A DNA stretch of 64,000 nt from Rhodospirillales bacterium. Its GTDB lineage: Bacteria > Pseudomonadota > Alphaproteobacteria > Rhodospirillales > Defluviicoccaceae. The notes beneath the pieces were generated by a model, which was not told the origin of the DNA, did not search any database, and saw only the letters and a program-made list of their open reading frames with translations. The stretch spans positions 496,001 to 560,000 of the forward strand of contig JADJQT010000001.1 of the NCBI GenBank assembly GCA_016712595.1. Direction: 5' to 3'. A program made the position numbers and the translations under genes. Within the stretch, counting starts at the first letter, position 1; each line of letters begins with the position of its first letter. Shown in pieces: positions 15,827-24,707 of the stretch.

Positions 15827-15936
15827 GACGCTTGCGGAGCCCCCAAGTCAGCCGAAGCGCGACCGATCGACTATACGCTCCGCCAGAAGGAGCGGCAATT
15901 GCCACGTTCGACGCGGCGTTTTTTCGCCACCGGCGA

Positions 15937-17205
15937 TCACGGGTCGAGCAAGGACGATCGCGCCGTTACGAATACATACTCGGCAGCAAGGGCACGCCAG
16001 AGCGCGGTAAGCTCGTCGAAATCCAGCCAGGACGCAAGATCCGCTTCGCTCGCCGGCGTCTTACCGCCGACGTGGTCGGCGAACCAGGAGCAAAGGTCCG
16101 CAAACGAAATCTCGATATCCGATTGAGGCTCATCGACGGACACATTAAGGGTACGCAGGTACGCGTCTTTCGCGTCTGCCCGGGCAAGAAGCTCGGCAAA
16201 TGCTCCTGTCGCACGCAGGTGCTCGATCATCGTCGCGTCGAGAATTGGCGTCGCGGCATCCACGAGGTCCTGGCGGCGAGAAAGGCGCAACGCGTAATCC
16301 TCGAGCAGAGTTGCGGCAATTTGGGGGTCGCTGTCCGGCGCAAGCAGGGGCGCGAACTCCTGATCTTGATCGCCACCGACGATCGCGGTCAGCGCTGCAG
16401 CGCGTGTGGCCTGCCAACGGTGAGCTTGAAGCCTCAGCTCGAGGAGCACGCGCACGCCGCGCGGGTCCACGGGCGGAATCGTTACCCGTCGCCACAGTGC
16501 CGTGTCGGCGAAGCAAAATTGGGCCTCCGGTGCGTGTGCCTCGGTCTCTACGAACCAGCGCAACAGCTCGATCGCATCACATCGCTTCTGGTCGATCCGG
16601 CCGTGCGGCAGCCAAGCGCGAAGCGCGTCGCATTCGTTTGCATCGATCAGTGATGCAGCGCCGCGCAACAGTCCGGCCCACGATCGATCCTTGTAAAACG
16701 TTTGCTTGGCGCTCAGCACTAGGGCATCGCGGGCGGGCGGGCTGATGACTCCCGCCTGCGCGGCAGCGGCGAGCGTTGCGCGAATGTTGACCATCGCTTC
16801 CGAGGACAGGTAGCCGCTCTCGGCTGGGCCGTGAACAACGGCGACCTCGTCATCATCTTCGAAGGGTTCGCTGGCGTAGGGTGGAAAGCATCCCTCGACG
16901 AACGCCGTATAGATCCGACCAATACCTTTCATTCCGAACGATGCGAGCTCGGCCGCGCGCAGCGCCCCCATGCTGGCAGCTCCGGCAACGACGATCCCGT
17001 TGGCCAGCGCCCAGAGGATCTCCTTGTGCCAGACCGCCGGCACTCGCTCAAAATAGCCATCGACAATTCCGATTTCGCTGGCGCCGCCAAAGGCGGCAAC
17101 CCGCCATACATCGCCGAGGCGGACCGGTGGCAGATAGATCGCCGGACAGAGGGCTCGCGCTTCTTCGATCGATAGTGTCGGTCCGAGGAAGATATAGCGT
17201 GTCAT
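15937..17205 (-). CDS. tfuA: TfuA-like protein
   Basis: The 422-residue protein begins RYIFLGPTLS and contains the TfuA core (about residues 1-210: LPPVRLGDVWRVA, GIVDGYFERVPAVWHKEILWA, GAASMGALRAAEL), followed by about 200 residues with no recognised family. TfuA proteins work with YcaO enzymes; the pair installs backbone thioamides, delivering sulfur, as shown for a glycine in methanogen methyl-CoM reductase and for thioamidated peptides. The ATG at 17205 overlaps the ycaO stop by four bases (ATGA), so the two are translationally coupled. The open frame extends upstream to 17517 but only as an overlap with ycaO. Confidence 0.85.
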   Translation of the reverse strand: MTRYIFLGPTLSIEEARALCPAIYLPPVRLGDVWRVAAFGGASEIGIVDGYFERVPAVWHKEILWALANGIVVAGAASMGALRAAELASFGMKGIGRIYTAFVEGCFPPYASEPFEDDDEVAVVHGPAESGYLSSEAMVNIRATLAAAAQAGVISPPARDALVLSAKQTFYKDRSWAGLLRGAASLIDANECDALRAWLPHGRIDQKRCDAIELLRWFVETEAHAPEAQFCFADTALWRRVTIPPVDPRGVRVLLELRLQAHRWQATRAAALTAIVGGDQDQEFAPLLAPDSDPQIAATLLEDYALRLSRRQDLVDAATPILDATMIEHLRATGAFAELLARADAKDAYLRTLNVSVDEPQSDIEISFADLCSWFADHVGGKTPASEADLASWLDFDELTALWRALAAEYVFVTARSSLLDP

Positions 17206-18455
17206 GGTGCGGCCGAGATGAGGCGGTGCCCGCGCGCGCCCGGTAAAAAGCCCCCTTCGACGTCGATCGCACCTTCGAGTCGGGGAATGACGACGCGCAC
17301 CACCGGTATACGCAGTGCCGGCTTGGTGAGATCGACGACGGCAACTTCGGTGATTCCGACGGCTTGCAGGCGGATCAGCGCCGCATCGATGTCCGCATCG
17401 ATGCTGTCCGATTGCCAGCTCGGTGTTTCTGAAAACCTTCGCGCCGGAGCGTGGGCAAGGAGGGCGGCGCACGCCCGCCGCCGCCGCGCGCGGGCGTTGC
17501 TTGCGTAAATATCCCACCCCATGTCGTCACGGGCGCCGGAGATGAACGTCGTGCGCGCCTGCGCTGCCTCGCTCAGCGCCCGAAGCAGGGCAATCTCACG
17601 GGCGGGATGACAGCCGGCGCCGAACTCGGGGTCGGCGGCTGTCTCATCGCGGCCGGAAACGAGGCAAAGAAAAGCGGCGATGCCGACATCGCTGGTGACG
17701 TCCCAGATGCGCACCTCAAGCCCGGCGGCGGCAAAACGCTCAAGAACCGAGCAGCAGGCAGAATCATCAACACTGGCGTCATCAAGCGTTTTGCGCTGTC
17801 GTTCGCCGTCGTTCGACAGGTGCCACAGGGTCGTCGCGTCCCGCTCGACGATCTCGCAAATGCCGTGCAGGACGGCTTCCGACCGATGGTTGCCCGAGGC
17901 AAGACCGTTGGTGTTGGCGACAAAACAACCGCTGCCGGGCGGCGCGGGCAACGTATAATTGGTGTGTACCATCTCGTACGGCAGCCAGATGGCGCCGCCC
18001 TGCACGAGGTCGCGCCCCTCAATCCACAGGATGGGCAGGTCGTCGTGGTAGGGGCTATCCACCGTCATCGGCAAACCGGCAATGTCGATCATCCGGTGGG
18101 ACCAGTGCATGTCGTCGAAGGAGGCGAACTTCAAAGGCGCAAGAATGGTCTCCGCGTGCCAGGTTTCGATCGCTTCCATCACGCCTGACGCCTTAGCCGC
18201 CTCGAGGGAGAGCCCCTTGCCCTGAGAGACGGCGATCGAGCGAGCGTTCGGCCGGGTGACCATGACCACCGGAATGCCGAGACGATCGAGGCCGGTGACA
18301 TTGGCGATGCGGGTGATGCCGATGACCTGTAAAAGCGGTCGGACCCACGCAAGCGTTGCGGCGGGGGGCACGATGCGATGCGTACCGGACCGATAACGCT
18401 TCATGGCGTTGTTTCTGGCGGCAGGCGGGGCGGAGGGGTCGGAGTCGGGGCGCAT
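17202..18455 (-). CDS. ycaO: YcaO cyclodehydratase-type enzyme, TfuA-associated
   Basis: The protein has up to 417 residues and the YcaO ATP/Mg site: SQGKGLSLEAAKASGVMEA with the conserved EAIE, and later the GICEIVERDA helix. YcaO enzymes phosphorylate a backbone amide oxygen with ATP, leading to azolines or, together with TfuA, to thioamides. The C-terminus lacks the Pro-rich tail of azoline-forming YcaOs, in keeping with a TfuA partner. The start at 18455 is six bases after the upstream gene's stop; a second ATG at 18404 begins at the first conserved region and may be the true start. The substrate is unknown. Confidence 0.88.
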   Translation of the reverse strand: MRPDSDPSAPPAARNNAMKRYRSGTHRIVPPAATLAWVRPLLQVIGITRIANVTGLDRLGIPVVMVTRPNARSIAVSQGKGLSLEAAKASGVMEAIETWHAETILAPLKFASFDDMHWSHRMIDIAGLPMTVDSPYHDDLPILWIEGRDLVQGGAIWLPYEMVHTNYTLPAPPGSGCFVANTNGLASGNHRSEAVLHGICEIVERDATTLWHLSNDGERQRKTLDDASVDDSACCSVLERFAAAGLEVRIWDVTSDVGIAAFLCLVSGRDETAADPEFGAGCHPAREIALLRALSEAAQARTTFISGARDDMGWDIYASNARARRRRACAALLAHAPARRFSETPSWQSDSIDADIDAALIRLQAVGITEVAVVDLTKPALRIPVVRVVIPRLEGAIDVEGGFLPGARGHRLISAAP

Positions 18456-18461
18456 GCTCGA

Positions 18462-21400
18462 TCAGTCGAGGTTCGCGAAGACGGCTCGCGTTTCGCGCAG
18501 TTCGTCGGGACCACACTGTTCCACCAGTTGCTCGAACAGCGGCTTCAGGAGCGCTTTGGCCGCGGCTGGGCGAGCCTGCCGCTGCCAGAGTTGCGCGAGT
18601 TGCGTCGCTGCGTTGAGTTCGAGCATTCGTGCTCCCTGCGCTTGGGCCACGGCGAGCGCGCGCTCGAAGCACACCTCCGCTTCCGCCGCGTGGAACTCGC
18701 CCATCGACAGCAGCAACGCTCCCTTGCGCCGGTGAAGCTCAGCGTCCCAATAGCATATGCCGCTGCGGGCAGCGACGGCGAGCGCCTCCTCAATCTGAGA
18801 TAGTCCGTCTTCGAAGCGACGGGCGGCGTAGAATACCTCGGCCAGCATGTCATAATAGACGGGGAAGTCCTCGGGCGTCCCGTTTGCCGTCTGGTTCTTC
18901 AGTCCCTCGATGAGGTCTTTCACGCCGGCGGGCGTATCACCCAACATCGCCGTTGCCCAGCCGCGAAACAGCCGACCCTTGGCGATGTAGTCGCTCAGTC
19001 CTCGGTCCTCGGCGAAGCGGATCATTTCATCCGCCAGGCGGGCCACTTCGTCAGCCCGTCGACGGTAGCGGTTGAGGACGACGGCGTAGTCGAGAGCGTG
19101 GGCGATACTGCCGGCATCATCGAGGCGGCGAGCCCACGCGGCCGCTGAGCGGATGCGCTCGTCCGCCTGCTGATGTTGACCGAGCAGCCAAAGCGACAAG
19201 GCGGCTTCGCCGTCACCACACACTTTGGTGTCGTGACCGGCATAGATCGAGGACAAGATGGGATGCTCGTTCGCATCATAGAGGGCGAGGCCGCGATCGA
19301 TGTGCTGCAGGCACTCCTGATGGTCGCCCAGCATGAAATTGGTCGCCCACAGGGAATGATGGGCCTGCAGGACCAAGCTGGGATCGTGCAGGCCTTCCGC
19401 CAGCGTCAGCAAACGGTCGGCACGCTCGCGTCCGGTTCGGAAATCCATCGAGATCCGCCACCAGCCCCAGAAGGCGGCGAAGTGCAGCGGCGATTCCGGC
19501 AGACGGGCGCAGAGTTCGAGGGATCGGGCATAAACTGCTTCAACTTCCGGCGAGCCGGCGCCGTTCAGTGCCATCAGCGCGGCGCCGAGCGGCAGGCGAA
19601 GTTCGAGCTCGAGCACGGTGCGCTCGCGGCCATCGGGCAGACTCTCGATCGCCGACAGCCCACGCATGAGATGATTGACAGATTCCCGATAAGCCGAGGC
19701 TCGGCTGGCTTTTTCGGCGGCTTTGAGCCAATAGGCTGTCGCGCGCGTGCCGTCGCCGCTTTCGGTGAAATGATGGGCGATGAGCTCTGGGCTGCTGCGG
19801 GCGGCTTCGGGGAAGCTGTCTTCAAGGACAACGGCCGTACGATGATGCAGGTGCCGACGCTTGCTAATCAGCAGGCTCTCATACGCGGCATCTTGGATCA
19901 GCGCGTGTTTAAAGGCGTAAACCGACGTTGGCGGGGCGCCTCGACAGAAAACCAGACCCGACGCAACCAATCGCTCGAGCGATTCCCGCAGGACCGCATC
20001 CGGCAATGCGGTGACCTTCGCCAAGAGTTCGTACGAGAATCGACGTCCGACGACGCTGCCGATCTGGGCGATATCTTTCGGCAAGGCGAGTTGATCAAGC
20101 CGCGCCATTAATGAATCATGAATTGTCGATGGAATCGCCCGCTGTGGTAACGGCCCGTCGAGGACATAACGGTTGGCTTCCGCCCGCACCAAGCCAGAAT
20201 CGAGGACCGTCTTGGTCAGTTCTTCGACGAACAGCGGCACGCCGCTGGTTTTCGCCACGATCTGAGTAAACAGGGCATCCGGCATGGTTTTGCCGCCGAG
20301 GATCGCGCGAACGAACGCCTCGGTCTGTCTGCGGCTCAACCGCTTGAGGGTGATCGCCGTGACATGCGGAAGAGTTTCCCAGGGCGACGTAAACTCGGGG
20401 CGGAAGGTGGCAAGAACCATGATCGGCAAGTGCGCCCCACGGCGCACGAGCAAGTCGAAAAACTCGAGCGACGTTGGGTCGAACCATTGTAGGTCTTCGA
20501 AGAAGACGATCTGCGGTACCGTTCGCGCGGCGTCGGCGAGTCGCGAGACCAAGGCCTCGATGGTCAGGTTCTTCTGCTTCTGACTGCTCATCTGCGCATC
20601 CGACTGCGAGCCCTCAACGCGCAGGGATAACAACGAGGTGAGCAGTGGGAGCGCGTGCTCGCCGTTCTGGCGGTCGTCGCCGAGAACGCGGCGAAGTTTG
20701 CCGAGTCGGGTCGGCTCGTCATCGCGGTCATCGAAGTTCGCGGCGCGCGTCAGATGCTCGATGATCGGATGCAGCGCGCTGTTACGGCGGAAGGGCGAGC
20801 CACAGTACTGCGCGCTGCCATGGGGTGTGGCTGACACGCGCTCTTCGAATGCGACGCTCAGCCGCGATTTGCCGATGCCGGGCTCGCCGCACACCAGTAC
20901 CACTTGGCCGGCGCCGTGTCGTGCCTGCTGCCAGCGATCCAGCAGCAGCGCCAATTCCGAATCGCGGCCGACGAACGGTGTGTCTTGCGCGGTACGCCGG
21001 CTGGCCTCCAGACGACTGTAGGCGTCCTTCACCCGGAGAACCTGCCACACACGCTCAGGCGTGACGAACCCCGCTAACGGAAGACACCCGAGGTCCTTGC
21101 ACTCGAACCGGGCGGCGAGGAGACGGTGGGTTCCGTCGGCGATGATGACAGAATTGCCGGGCGCCAGGCTTTGTAACCGGGCGGCGAGGTTGGGGGTTTC
21201 TCCGATCGCCGTTCGCTCCTCGGCGCCGGCTTCGCCGACAATGTTGCCGACGACGACGAGGCCTGTTGCGATGCCGATCCGCACGGCCACGGTGACGTGA
21301 TTGCGCCGCTCGAGCACGGCGTTCAATGGTCCGATCGCGTCGATAATGCCGAGAGCGGCACGCACTGCCCGCTCCGCGTCGTTCTCGTGCGCTTGCGGAT

Positions 21401-21917
21401 AGCCGAAATATGCAAGGATGCCATCGCCCAGATATTGGGCGATGCTACCGCCGAATTCGGCGACGTGGCCGGCGCAGGTGCGCTGATACCGTTTGAGGAT
21501 CTCAAGCATGTCCTCCGGATCGAGCCGGCGCGCCATTTCGGTCGATCCGACCATATCGCAGAACATCACGGTGAGCTGTCGGCGTTCGGCGCGGGATTCG
21601 GTCCCGACCGGCTGATCGAGGTTCGGGCGATCCGTCGTTGGAGCACTTCTCGCGGAGGAAGGGGTCTTGGCTCGTGCGGCGCCGGTGCCGTCGGATGCGA
21701 CACCGCCAGCGTTCCCCACCGGGCCGTCGGAATGGAGTGCTTGGTGAATTGCGCGAAGGATTTTCTTGCGGTGTCCGAGGGCGACCCCGACCTTTTCAAG
21801 GTCGCTCTCGCAGAGGTCGGGCAAGACGTCCCAATCAATCTCATGCGCGTCGAACGCCGCAGCATACTGCGACAGGCCCAGCGACGAAAGCCATGCGTCG
21901 ACACGTTGATCCGGCAT
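18462..21917 (-). CDS. SAM domain / class III nucleotide cyclase / AAA ATPase / TPR protein
   Basis: The 1151-residue protein has a SAM domain (about 5-62), a class III adenylate/guanylate cyclase domain (about 112-295) with the two metal aspartates D121 (MFCDMVGST) and D165 (YLGDGILAYFGYP), an AAA/STAND-like ATPase (about 312-620; Walker A CGEPGIGKSRL at 343-353), and a long TPR-like helical region to the end. It could make cAMP in response to a protein or ligand bound by the TPR region. It precedes ycaO by six bases on the same strand, so the two are likely cotranscribed. Related modular proteins are common in rhizobia and soil alphaproteobacteria; their inputs are mostly unknown. Confidence 0.85.
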   Translation of the reverse strand: MPDQRVDAWLSSLGLSQYAAAFDAHEIDWDVLPDLCESDLEKVGVALGHRKKILRAIHQALHSDGPVGNAGGVASDGTGAARAKTPSSARSAPTTDRPNLDQPVGTESRAERRQLTVMFCDMVGSTEMARRLDPEDMLEILKRYQRTCAGHVAEFGGSIAQYLGDGILAYFGYPQAHENDAERAVRAALGIIDAIGPLNAVLERRNHVTVAVRIGIATGLVVVGNIVGEAGAEERTAIGETPNLAARLQSLAPGNSVIIADGTHRLLAARFECKDLGCLPLAGFVTPERVWQVLRVKDAYSRLEASRRTAQDTPFVGRDSELALLLDRWQQARHGAGQVVLVCGEPGIGKSRLSVAFEERVSATPHGSAQYCGSPFRRNSALHPIIEHLTRAANFDDRDDEPTRLGKLRRVLGDDRQNGEHALPLLTSLLSLRVEGSQSDAQMSSQKQKNLTIEALVSRLADAARTVPQIVFFEDLQWFDPTSLEFFDLLVRRGAHLPIMVLATFRPEFTSPWETLPHVTAITLKRLSRRQTEAFVRAILGGKTMPDALFTQIVAKTSGVPLFVEELTKTVLDSGLVRAEANRYVLDGPLPQRAIPSTIHDSLMARLDQLALPKDIAQIGSVVGRRFSYELLAKVTALPDAVLRESLERLVASGLVFCRGAPPTSVYAFKHALIQDAAYESLLISKRRHLHHRTAVVLEDSFPEAARSSPELIAHHFTESGDGTRATAYWLKAAEKASRASAYRESVNHLMRGLSAIESLPDGRERTVLELELRLPLGAALMALNGAGSPEVEAVYARSLELCARLPESPLHFAAFWGWWRISMDFRTGRERADRLLTLAEGLHDPSLVLQAHHSLWATNFMLGDHQECLQHIDRGLALYDANEHPILSSIYAGHDTKVCGDGEAALSLWLLGQHQQADERIRSAAAWARRLDDAGSIAHALDYAVVLNRYRRRADEVARLADEMIRFAEDRGLSDYIAKGRLFRGWATAMLGDTPAGVKDLIEGLKNQTANGTPEDFPVYYDMLAEVFYAARRFEDGLSQIEEALAVAARSGICYWDAELHRRKGALLLSMGEFHAAEAEVCFERALAVAQAQGARMLELNAATQLAQLWQRQARPAAAKALLKPLFEQLVEQCGPDELRETRAVFANLD

Positions 21918-22118
21918 TATCTTCTCGCAGAGCCGTCGCTGAAGAACGTCATGGCGCGGTCGGGCGCTTCCGGCGTTTGGTGCTTCCGGGCGGGCGGCTC
22001 GTCCCTGCGGTGCGCCATCGACGCTTCTTATATCCGTAGCCAGTCGCGTATTCCATGCTGGCGAACGGTCCGGTTTGCCACGTAAACGCGCGTTGGCCCA
22101 GTGATGCCCCAGAGAGGG

Positions 22119-22520
22119 TTATTGCAGGGATGTACGGGAGTCCTTGGACGGTTCAACGGTTGGCGCCGGTGAGGCGCTCGCTTGATGATGGACCATTTTC
22201 CAGGCCCCATGTTCGCGCGCAAAGATGTTGGTGGCGGCAAGGACTACGTCGTTGATCTGTTCGAAGCAGACGACGTACGCGACGTCACCCAGCAAGTGGG
22301 CGGCGGCGTCGCGGCAGACGATCTGCGGAGGGTGACCCAAAAGGATGCCACGCCAGCTTCGCATCACCGCCGACCGCCCTTCAATCGGCGTCCATCCCGG
22401 GTGGATACAGGTGATATCATCGCGCTCCGACCACAAATCATGCATTGCCGAGACGTCTCCGCCAGCGAACGCGACATAGAACGAATCGTTGGCGAAAAGG
22501 ACGGTGACCTGATCGTTCAC
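22119..22520 (-). CDS. SnoaL-like / NTF2-fold protein
   Basis: The 133-residue protein has the NTF2-like pattern: a long N-terminal helix (VLFANDSFYVAFAGGDVSAM), the DDITCIHPGWTPIEGRSAVM segment, and C-terminal strands ending GAWKMVHHQAS. This fits the SnoaL-like/DUF4440-type group, which includes small enzymes and ligand-binding proteins; the specific role is unknown. GTG at 22520 is preferred to ATG at 22541 because GGAGAG lies eight bases ahead. It is transcribed toward the cyclase gene, with a 201-base gap (21918-22118) in which nothing was recognised. Confidence 0.72.
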   Translation of the reverse strand: MNDQVTVLFANDSFYVAFAGGDVSAMHDLWSERDDITCIHPGWTPIEGRSAVMRSWRGILLGHPPQIVCRDAAAHLLGDVAYVVCFEQINDVVLAATNIFAREHGAWKMVHHQASASPAPTVEPSKDSRTSLQ

Positions 22521-22671
22521 GGCCGACTCTCCGAAATGCATCGTTGCGCGACAGATGCTGAGACCAGGATTACCCTAGCGCGCGACGGGGCGCACCGGAA
22601 TTGAAGATGCCGTATCGGACGACCGGAATAAGGTGCGACGGACGCAACGAGGGAAGGAGGCTTAAGGACCC

Positions 22672-23766
22672 GTGCTCGATTATTTTGCCCTCGCCGGACC
22701 TCTCATTCGCGCGATCGAGGCGGAGCGGGCGCACGCGGCGACGATTGCCGCGTTACGCCTCGGACTCGTGCCGCGGCGTAACGCGGCAAACGATCCGGTT
22801 CTCTCGCAGGATGTCTGGGGCATTGCGTTCGCCAATCCGGTCGGGCTTGCCGCCGGGTTCGATAAGAATGCCGAAGTTTGCGACGCGATGCTGGCGCAGG
22901 GGTTCGGCTTCGTCGAAATCGGAACGGTGACACCCCGGCCTCAGGCCGGCAATCCGCAGCCACGACTGTTCCGCCTGGAAAAGGATGGCGCGGTAATCAA
23001 CCGTATGGGCTTCAATAATCAGGGTCTGGCGCAGGTCGCGGCGCGATTGTCACGGCGGCGCTACCGGCATCACGCCGGTATCGTCGGCGGCAACGTCGGA
23101 CCAAATCGCGATGCTGCCGATCCCGCGGCTGATTGCGCCATCGCCGTCCGCACGCTGGCCCCGCTTGTCGACTATCTGGTGATCAACGTTTCATCGCCAA
23201 ACACGCCAGGCTTGCGATCGCTGCAGCGTCGCAGCGCGCTTGCGCGCCTTCTGCAGCGGGTTGGCGAAGCGAGAGCGGACGTGGCGGCCATTCGAACGCC
23301 GCTTCTCGTCAAGGTTGCGCCCGACCTTGAGGCAGAGGAACTGGCGGATATCGCCGAAGTGGTGATGGCTGCGGGCGTCGACGGCGTCGTGGCGACAAAT
23401 ACGACCATCGCCCGCCCGCCAGAACTTTCTGGCCGAGCGCGTGACGAGGTAGGGGGATTGAGCGGTACCCCCTTGTTCAGGGAGTCGACACGCGTGCTTG
23501 CCGATTTGTATCGCCTGACCGGTGGCCGACTGCCGCTCATTGGCGTCGGTGGTATTGGTAGCGGCCGGGACGCGTACGCCAAAATTCGTGCCGGTGCCTC
23601 TTTGGTGCAGATCTACACGGCGCTCGTATACCAAGGACCGGCCCTGATTGGTCGCGTCAACGCGGAGCTCGCCCGTCTCGTGCGCCGCGATGGCTTCTCC
23701 CGTCTCGCCGACGCCGTGGGTGCTGATGTGAGAGGGGGCGACCTCAAAGCAGAAACTGCTCTTTGA
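22672..23766 (+). CDS. pyrD: Dihydroorotate dehydrogenase (quinone), class 2
   Basis: The 364-residue protein oxidises dihydroorotate to orotate in pyrimidine synthesis and passes electrons to quinone at the membrane. The N-terminal helical extension that anchors class 2 enzymes is present, followed by AGFDKNAE, NRMGFNNQG, the active-site loop NVSSPNTPGLR with the catalytic serine, and the FMN phosphate loop GVGGIGSGRDAYAKI. GTG at 22672 has GGAGG upstream. Its last 23 bases overlap the convergent nadK gene. Confidence 0.95.
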   Translation: MLDYFALAGPLIRAIEAERAHAATIAALRLGLVPRRNAANDPVLSQDVWGIAFANPVGLAAGFDKNAEVCDAMLAQGFGFVEIGTVTPRPQAGNPQPRLFRLEKDGAVINRMGFNNQGLAQVAARLSRRRYRHHAGIVGGNVGPNRDAADPAADCAIAVRTLAPLVDYLVINVSSPNTPGLRSLQRRSALARLLQRVGEARADVAAIRTPLLVKVAPDLEAEELADIAEVVMAAGVDGVVATNTTIARPPELSGRARDEVGGLSGTPLFRESTRVLADLYRLTGGRLPLIGVGGIGSGRDAYAKIRAGASLVQIYTALVYQGPALIGRVNAELARLVRRDGFSRLADAVGADVRGGDLKAETAL

Positions 23767-24511
23767 TGATTCGCTCTTCAAGGTTGTGCTCTGGATCGAA
23801 CAGCAACGTCAGGGCGACGCTGCGATCCTCGCGCACGGCCACCCGGGTGACGGTGCGGACCTCCGTATAGTCGGCCACCGCGCTGACCGGGCGCATCTCC
23901 GGAAACAAGACGTCGATCGTGACCATCGTCCGGTGGGGAAGGATGGCGCCCCGCCATTGTCGTGGACGAAAGACACTGATCGGTGTGAGAGCCAGAACGT
24001 GTGCCGAAAGCGGCAATATGGGCCCGTAGACCGAAAGGTTGTACGCGGTGCTGCCGGCTGGAGTCGCGAGCAGGACACCGTCGCAGATCATTTCCGACAT
24101 GCGGACGATGCCGTCGATATCGATCCGTAGTTTCGCCGCGAGGCGCGTTTCGCGCAGCAAGGAGACTTCGTTAATCGCAAGCGCCTCGTGCGTGCGCCCG
24201 GCGGTGTCGATCGCTCGCATCCGCAACGGATGCAACTTGATCGCTTCAGCGCGTTCAAGACGTTCGAGCAGCGCAGTCTCGTCAAAGGTGTTCATCAAAA
24301 AGCCGACCGAGCCGCGATTCATGCCGAAGATTGGAACGTTGCGTTCCATGTAGCGATGAAGCATTTCGAGCATGAAACCGTCACCGCCGAGCGCCACGAT
24401 GACGTCAGCCTCCTCCGCGGACGTGTGCGGGTAGGCCGCCTCAAGGCGAAGGCGCGCGGCTTGGGCCTCATGGCCTTCGGAGGCAACGAAGGCGACGGTG
24501 GGAAATTGCAT
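23744..24511 (-). CDS. nadK: NAD kinase
   Basis: The 255-residue protein phosphorylates NAD to NADP. It has the diagnostic GGDGFML motif near residue 42, the conserved NEVSLLRE segment, and the glycine-rich TPAGSTAYNLSVYGPI. The length fits the short alphaproteobacterial form. The start at 24511 begins the first beta strand (FPTVAFVAS); the open frame continues to 24622 without a ribosome binding site. It overlaps pyrD tail to tail. Confidence 0.95.
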   Translation of the reverse strand: MQFPTVAFVASEGHEAQAARLRLEAAYPHTSAEEADVIVALGGDGFMLEMLHRYMERNVPIFGMNRGSVGFLMNTFDETALLERLERAEAIKLHPLRMRAIDTAGRTHEALAINEVSLLRETRLAAKLRIDIDGIVRMSEMICDGVLLATPAGSTAYNLSVYGPILPLSAHVLALTPISVFRPRQWRGAILPHRTMVTIDVLFPEMRPVSAVADYTEVRTVTRVAVREDRSVALTLLFDPEHNLEERIIKEQFLL

Positions 24512-24707
24512 GACGCTCGCGAGTTCTGATTGTCGGTCTGTCGATTGCCGCCGGTCGGCCGGCCGGCAGTATAACCGACGCGGGCATCGCTGCCAGACGC
24601 TCATCGCGCGCCGACGCTTCATCCACGGAAGGTGCGTTGCCCTCTCACCTCAGGGCGCCTCGGGCAGGAGAGGCGCATGTAAACCGATGGCTCGGGAGCG
24701 ACGGCGA

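Noticed and set aside
22672..24511. pyrD-nadK overlap as a regulatory antisense arrangement
   Set aside because: The 23-base tail-to-tail overlap is short and ordinary in compact genomes; nothing else suggests regulation.
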